Shown: piece by piece, positions 59,477 to 64,000 of the stretch | Position numbering within the stretch: position 1 is the stretch's first letter | How the letters are laid out: every line of letters starts with the position of its first letter | Assembly (NCBI RefSeq): GCF_003057875.1 | Contig: NZ_PYXZ01000002.1 | Location: forward strand, 682,254-746,253 | Origin: Nocardioides currus | GTDB lineage: Bacteria > Actinomycetota > Actinomycetes > Propionibacteriales > Nocardioidaceae | Direction: 5' to 3' | DNA length: 64,000 bases | Program-made: the position numbers and the translations under genes | Notes under the pieces: model-generated | Database searches by the model: none | What the model saw: only the letters and a program-made list of their open reading frames with translations | Told to the model about the DNA's origin: nothing

Positions 59477-60058
59477 ATGACGTTCCCGCCCGACACCTTT
59501 TCCGATGAACGCGACGTGGTGTGGCACGACCGCGGCAGCTCGCGCATGGTCCTCGAGGAGCGAGGCAAGCTGATCGTCGCGTCCGGTTTGCTGGCCATCG
59601 GCGACGCCGCGGCTGAGGAGTTCTTCCACGAACGGTCGATCTCGCTCTCATGCCCGCGACGTGCCGCAGCCGTTGAGCTCGCCATCGTGCGTTGGGAGGA
59701 CGACGACCCCATCGCTTCGCGGGTCGCAGCAGTGACGCTGTGGTGGGCGAAGCCGGGATCTGATGTGCTCTGGAATCGCACCAGGCAGGACGTCCCGGTC
59801 GACAGTGCCGTCGCCCTGGTGGTCGACGGCGAGCTCGTCAACGAGGCGCTGGCACCGCTCACGGACGACGCATGGTCGGAGGTCATGCCTGTCATCTCCG
59901 ACAGGGGCGTGTTCCGCTCGGGCGAGGGACTGCTGTTCGACTGCGGCACGGCCGCCGCCGACTTCCCGATCTGGGAGGGCCGGATGCAGAACGGCGAGCT
60001 GGGGGCGCTCCGGATCTCGACAATGCTGCTCGATGACAACGAGCGGCGGAGCACCTGA
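59477..60058 (+). CDS. Hypothetical protein
   Basis: 193 residues from ATG 59477. Beta-rich, with WHDRGSSRMVLEERGKL and GEGLLFDCGTAAADFPIWEG as the most distinctive segments; one Cys pair spaced widely. No recognised domain. Flanked by two copies of a GC-rich repeat. Confidence 0.65.
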   Translation: MTFPPDTFSDERDVVWHDRGSSRMVLEERGKLIVASGLLAIGDAAAEEFFHERSISLSCPRRAAAVELAIVRWEDDDPIASRVAAVTLWWAKPGSDVLWNRTRQDVPVDSAVALVVDGELVNEALAPLTDDAWSEVMPVISDRGVFRSGEGLLFDCGTAAADFPIWEGRMQNGELGALRISTMLLDDNERRST

Positions 60059-60085
60059 ACAGAGTCAAGGCCACGCTCATCCCGG

Positions 60086-60123
60086 CAGGTCCGGATGTTG
60101 CCAGCGTCCCCGACAGGCGGCGG
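60086..60123. repeat. Dispersed repeat, copy B
   Basis: CAGGTCCGGA (60086-60095) and GTCCCCGACAGGCGGCGG (60106-60123), identical in both parts to the copy at 59359-59387, in the same orientation but with a longer central spacer. Confidence 0.6.
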
Positions 60124-60202
60124 ATCGACGCAGGTGCGCGGTGGTGCCATGACGTGAGCTTCGCGAAGCATCGTTGATGCGGACGGGCTCGCGCAGCCAG
60201 TT

Positions 60203-60643
60203 CTAGAACGCGACGAAGAGAATGCTCACCAAGTCCGCCACCGCGATCGATGCCAAGAGCAGATAGAGGATCTGCGTCACGCTGATCCTCCTGCCCTGCC
60301 CCGCGAGAGTTGAGGTCGTGTCCAGTAGCGCATCGTGATCGATCTGGAGGGACTTCTCGATGCGGCGCATCCGGTCCCGCGCGTTGCGGTAGTAGTTGTG
60401 CTGCACGCGCTGAACCAAAACCGTCATCCCGCATGCAACGATCCCCAGAGCGAAGACGACGACGGCGAGGGCTCCGGAGGTCTTCGCGAGCGCCACTCCC
60501 GCTGCCAGGATGCCGGCGTTGAACGCGAGCAAGTACTGCACGCGGTTCCAGTTGAATTGAGCCTGGAATCGGTACTCCTCGACCGCGATGCGATAGAGGT
60601 CCGGGCCGATGGGCTCGCTCTCCGGTTCCGCCACAGTGCTCAT
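60203..60643 (-). CDS. Small multi-TM protein, N-terminal 2TM plus C-terminal TM
   Basis: 146 residues from ATG 60643. Hydrophilic start (EEYRFQAQFNWNRVQYLL), two helices (about 37-78), a basic amphipathic stretch (HNYYRNARDRMRRIEKSL) and a last helix (SVTQILYLLLASIAVADLVSILF). The layout recalls SLATT-type membrane proteins of nucleotide-linked defence systems, but the family is not established. First gene of a less GC-rich accessory patch. Confidence 0.6.
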   Translation of the reverse strand: MSTVAEPESEPIGPDLYRIAVEEYRFQAQFNWNRVQYLLAFNAGILAAGVALAKTSGALAVVVFALGIVACGMTVLVQRVQHNYYRNARDRMRRIEKSLQIDHDALLDTTSTLAGQGRRISVTQILYLLLASIAVADLVSILFVAF

Positions 60644-60953
60644 TGTTAGACACCGTAGGGTCTGTGCCCATAGTCGATGGTGCATTGGTGGCGTCGCGGG
60701 GCGGCGTGTTGCAGTGGCTGCCCGGGCGCCGACCTGTCCGCGCCTGAGACAGGAGGCACTCTCTGATTGCGAGCTTGTGCATCGGCAGCCCACCAAGCGG
60801 CGGAATGCCGCACTCATCGGGCAGATCCAGTCACTCGGCGTCGATGCAACCTGGGCATGCGGGCGACAGCGCGCGCTTCATAGCTACTGACGGCCGCTGC
60901 CCGTGTACGCCGCGCACGGCGAATAGGCTGCTCCGACCACCAGGAGGGGCGCA
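60644..60953. other. 310-bp intergenic region
   Basis: No convincing coding frame seen. It holds the divergent promoters of the small membrane protein and the DUF6236 gene; AGGAGG at about 60941 is the ribosome site for the latter. Confidence 0.6.
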
Positions 60954-62159
60954 ATGCTTGATCAGTCGGGGCTCTATTACCCATACATCCACATCCGGAA
61001 GGACAACTGGCTGAAGGCGGCCGCCTTGTATTGGAAGCGGGTCGACCGGATCGTCCCGCGCGACTACCCGACCAAAGACAGTCCTACTGCCCGATCGCTT
61101 ATCGACGAGTTGGGCTTCATCCAGGATCGCCGTCCAGGTCAAGCGGCAGTCGACACCTCGCGGATGTTTACAGACCTCCTTCGGGAGCGCGGACCCGAGA
61201 TCTTCAACAGACTCAGAGTTCAGCCATCCCGCGTGGATCTGATTGGTAGGTACCTATCACCGTCAGACGGGGGACTCAGTAGCGGCGGAACCATTGGCTA
61301 CATCTTCGCCGAGAAGTTGAGCAGCGAACTGGTCGACGCCCTCGAGGATGAGGGAATGGCCTTCGGTGCCTCCAGCGAGGCGCACGGGCATCGCCGCTTC
61401 TCGTTGAACGTTGGATCGGCAAGTTGGATCGGGATGGACAGCCGGCTCGCCGCGACCTACATGACGGTGCTCAGCAGGCTGACAGCTCAGCACTTCAACC
61501 TCAGTCCTGTAACCGACGAGCCAATTGCGCACGTCGCCATGGAGGGTCTAAGCGTCGATGCCATCGCCTCTGCACTGATCGGAGATGTGGCGCCTCAGGA
61601 GCGTGATCTTCGGGCAAGCCGCGAACAGCGCGTAGCGACCTTGGCGGTTCAATCGGTGTTGCCCAAGAGCCTCGGGCTCATCGGCGTTGACGAAATCATT
61701 CGGTTCCGCAAGAACCACGACAACGAACTGGGCGCCTTCCAAGCCGCTGTGTCCGCTGCTGGAGCGGATCTCGTCACGCTGGCGCCCGATGTCGACCAGG
61801 CGGTCCTGCGCCAGGCCATCCAGGAGGCTACCGACAAGCACTTACTAGGACCACACGACGAGCTTGAGAAGGCCATGAAGCTGTTCGGCTTCGAAACGCT
61901 TCACAGTGCCACCACCCTGCAACTGCCCTTCACGACCTCGGTGGCTGGGTACGTTGCTTTGCACACAACTCCTGTGCTTGCTACGCCGCTCGCCGCGATC
62001 GCGGTATCTGGCGCTGCGCTGGCCACCGAGGCCGGTCGTCGCAGGGGTATTCGTCGCCAAGCCGGAGCCGCCAACTACTTGATGGAACTTCGGGCGGGGC
62101 TAACGCCCCGAGGAGCGGCTCGGCGACAGCTTGGGCAATTGGCGCGGGGGCGCACCTAG
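60954..62159 (+). CDS. DUF6236-family protein
   Basis: 401 residues from ATG 60954 (AGGAGG upstream). N-terminus QSGLYYPYIHIRKDNWLKAAALYW is the family hallmark. Mixed alpha/beta body with a C-terminal hydrophobic pair (VAGYVALHTTPVLATPLAAIAVSGAAL, given as cue), possibly membrane-associated. DUF6236 proteins are found in accessory islands; no function is established. Base composition is lower in G+C than the rest of the window. Confidence 0.8.
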   Translation: MLDQSGLYYPYIHIRKDNWLKAAALYWKRVDRIVPRDYPTKDSPTARSLIDELGFIQDRRPGQAAVDTSRMFTDLLRERGPEIFNRLRVQPSRVDLIGRYLSPSDGGLSSGGTIGYIFAEKLSSELVDALEDEGMAFGASSEAHGHRRFSLNVGSASWIGMDSRLAATYMTVLSRLTAQHFNLSPVTDEPIAHVAMEGLSVDAIASALIGDVAPQERDLRASREQRVATLAVQSVLPKSLGLIGVDEIIRFRKNHDNELGAFQAAVSAAGADLVTLAPDVDQAVLRQAIQEATDKHLLGPHDELEKAMKLFGFETLHSATTLQLPFTTSVAGYVALHTTPVLATPLAAIAVSGAALATEAGRRRGIRRQAGAANYLMELRAGLTPRGAARRQLGQLARGRT

Positions 62160-62369
62160 CCACTGTCTCGTACGCAGGTAGGGACCAGTAAAAGCACCGG
62201 GTGATATGGCGTCCCGCCCGCACTGAAGGCGTCCCTGCACACTCAAGCGGCTACGGAAGAACGCACGCATGGGGTGCAGGTCTGGGCCGTGACGCCGACC
62301 GTGCGAGACCGCGCTCGCCGGGGTGCGGCGCGTGCGGATCCCAGCTGGGGATCTGACACGCTGAACGGC

Positions 62370-63011
62370 ATGACCGCAGGCGCCAACCCAAAGATGCTCG
62401 ATCTCGCGCGATTCGTGGATCGAGACGACGCGATCGCGCTTGCGACGAACGAATGCCCGAAGACGTATACAGAGGTCGCCAAGACGTACATGGGGCCGGT
62501 GGTTACTGAGGTTTTCGGCTCCTTCATCTCGAGGATGCGGGGGCTGCACGAGGGGATCGTCCGCGAGCTCGCGGCCAACAATCCACACGCTGTTCTGCCC
62601 TTGCTTCGCGCATGGGTCGAGGTGAACACCATTGGCCTCTACGTCGCCCGAAACCCCGGCTACGCCGATGTCGTGCTCTACGGTCCCGGACCCGGACGGC
62701 CAGCACGTAAGAGCTTCTCGTCCCTTTTCCACGCTGTGAAGGACGAGGTCGCGCAGTTAGGTTTGGTGTATAAGGACCTCTCAGACTATGCGCATTTCGG
62801 CACCCTCGGCGTCGGGAACACCTATGTCGTTGCGAGTATGGAAGATCGCCTCATCACCTGAACCGATGTGCCGCGATGGAAGAGCGAGAAGGAGTTCCAG
62901 ATCACGTGTGCGCAGACACGCGAGCTATCCAACCTCGGACTTCACGTGCTTGATCGGCTTGGGCAGGTACTTCTTCCTCGCCTGGAGTCAGAGGAGGGTG
63001 TCGGGAACTGA
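62370..63011 (+). pseudogene. Hypothetical gene interrupted by in-frame TGA
   Basis: From ATG 62370 the frame reads 163 residues (GANPKMLDLARFVDRDDAIALA ... MEDRLIT as cues) and meets TGA at 62859-62861, then continues in the same frame with TDVPRWKSEKEFQITCAQTR and stops at 63009-63011. The second part has coding-like codon use and the join reads well if TGA were TGG or CGA. A single nonsense mutation is the simplest reading. No family recognised. Confidence 0.65.
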
Positions 63012-63088
63012 GCCATGCGTAGGGAGGTTAGCGAGGGCTCCCCGAGCCACGCACGCGGCGGAATGTCGCACGTCCGGCCACGTGCGTA

Positions 63089-63451
63089 TCACTCAAGTTC
63101 GCTGGTCGGTACGCCGTCGACGGGACGTCTTGCGCGTCTCGGTGTCCCGCGTTCCCACCAGTCGATCGGCGGAGCTCCGTCAAGCTGGCCCGCGGTCACC
63201 CGGACGTCGCCGATGTTGCAGAACTTCCAGAGTTCTTTCGCGGCGCGTGAGTACTGGAACAAGACCTCGTCGACGTCGAAGGCCTGGAGGTCGCCGCTGC
63301 GGAACCGGTCGATCGCCTCGGCTACGTGCGCGACGAGTTCGGCGAGCTCGTCTCGTGGTAAACCGCCACCGCCTCGCGAGCTTGCTGGCGATCTGCCTTC
63401 TGGGACACGAACTGAGGCTAGTGCGATCACTGAACAAGAGAACGCGTGCAC
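63089..63451 (-). CDS. Conserved actinomycete hypothetical (DVDEV...WKFC), N-terminus uncertain
   Basis: 120 residues from 63451. From residue about 31 the sequence is well conserved in type: LPRDELAELVAHVAEAIDRF, DVDEVLFQYSRAAKELWKFC, IDWWERGTP. The first 30 residues are low complexity and may not be translated; the true start is unclear, or the 5' end has been damaged. The conserved Trp-Lys-Phe-Cys and Trp-Trp-Glu-Arg blocks recall a widespread small actinomycete family with no known function. Confidence 0.55.
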   Translation of the reverse strand: MHAFSCSVIALASVRVPEGRSPASSRGGGGLPRDELAELVAHVAEAIDRFRSGDLQAFDVDEVLFQYSRAAKELWKFCNIGDVRVTAGQLDGAPPIDWWERGTPRRARRPVDGVPTSELE

Positions 63452-63621
63452 TCATCGCGGAAGATCCGGGCGTCGCAAAGCGCCTCTCGGAAGCGGCGTG
63501 CCTCAACGTCCTCGACGGCAATGGCGATGCGGCCGGAACTGGCCGGGATGCGCGGCGTATTGGGTAAGCGGCCGGACGAGCCGGCCATATGAGCTGCTCA
63601 AGGGCGCCCTAGGATTCGCTC

Positions 63622-64000
63622 GTGTTCCTCTCCACCGTGCTTCTCGGGCTCCGCCAGGTCCGCACCCCGTTGCTTGCCGGCGCCCTGTGGCTATGCACGG
63701 CATGGGTTCTCGTGGGGGATCGCGTCCTCGATCAGCCGGCTGCGGGCACCTTCGAGGCACGCGTCATCGCCCTGTCGAACTGGGTTGGCGTGGGAGGGAC
63801 CATCGCCGCGTTGACCTTGGCCGCCTTCCTGATAGGAGGTCTCATCCCAACTGCTCTGGTCAACCGGAAGGGAAAGCGAGCCGCTGAGGAACTGTCATGG
63901 TGGATCAGCCAGATTGTGCGAGAGAGCTACCAGCGGATCTCGCTGGGGGACCTCAGCAATGATCGGGCGCCCCAAGCGGTCGCAGTTGAAGCCTTTTACT
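63622..64000 (+). CDS. Membrane protein, 3' truncated by window edge
   Basis: GTG 63622 opens a frame that stays open to the end of the window (126 codons). Two membrane helices (about residues 17-34 and 53-72), then a cytoplasmic part (NRKGKRAAEELSWWISQIV). No family recognised. Follows the helical hypothetical on the opposite strand, so it starts a separate transcript. Confidence 0.6.
   Translation, partial: MFLSTVLLGLRQVRTPLLAGALWLCTAWVLVGDRVLDQPAAGTFEARVIALSNWVGVGGTIAALTLAAFLIGGLIPTALVNRKGKRAAEELSWWISQIVRESYQRISLGDLSNDRAPQAVAVEAFY

Noticed and set aside
1..64000. CRISPR arrays, rRNA genes and complete insertion sequences
   Set aside because: No regularly spaced repeats, rRNA-like stretches or transposase genes were seen anywhere in the window.

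Overview
The window is very GC-rich DNA with strong G/C third-position bias, many GTG and TTG starts and dense ATGA/GTGA stop-start overlaps. This fits an actinomycete. CmtR-type and mycothiol-associated protein families, a soluble Ser/Thr kinase and a GGTTGAGG/CGAGCG palindromic repeat make a Nocardioides-like Propionibacteriales host my best guess; this is inference, because no rRNA or tRNA gene is present to settle it.

Layout. (1) 1-22.4 kb is a metal, metalloid and sulfide resistance island: a copper-type CsoR (cut by the window edge) with a Met-rich membrane peptide and an ABC exporter; a cad cluster (CmtR-like repressor, P-type ATPase, LspA, CadD); a MerR-controlled cluster with a likely leaderless long-spacer promoter; an ars operon (ArsO, ArsR-ArsC fusion, two more ArsC, aquaporin, TauE) with no Acr3 or ArsB pump; and two divergent sulfide/persulfide operons (rhodanese, persulfide dioxygenase-rhodanese fusion, TauE, MMPL, small proteins; and thioredoxin, DUF302, CstR-like repressor) that share a region with ATACCC/GGGTAT operators. 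(2) 22.5-36.3 kb is a mobile and defence segment: a roughly 1,000-residue large serine recombinase, a DUF3987 protein with a ribbon-helix-helix partner, a two-gene operon encoding a coiled-coil protein with a PD-(D/E)XK-like motif, and a single-chain Type ISP restriction-modification enzyme. (3) 36.4-60.1 kb looks like ordinary chromosome: Ser/Thr kinase, Hsp20 with a divergent HspR-like regulator, def-tsaD, CNNM, BCCT carrier plus an orphan binding lipoprotein, a TauD-type dioxygenase, a CPA2 antiporter, a cobalamin riboswitch driving cobG-cobH-cobIJ-cobM, and small enzymes. (4) 60.2-64 kb is less GC-rich accessory DNA with a 3-TM protein, a DUF6236 protein, a nonsense-interrupted gene, and a membrane protein cut by the right edge.

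How the genes work together. The persulfide genes form the clearest pathway: CstR senses persulfide, the dioxygenase makes sulfite, rhodaneses move sulfane sulfur, TauE could export sulfite, and thioredoxin reduces persulfides. In the ars operon, arsenate is reduced by several LMW-phosphatase-type reductases and arsenite could leave through the aquaporin. The corrin genes cover part of the aerobic pathway under B12 feedback, but cobG lacks its C-terminal cluster-binding region. Two genes (a glyoxalase-like gene at 38.4-38.8 kb and a hypothetical at 62.4-63.0 kb) carry single in-frame stop codons.
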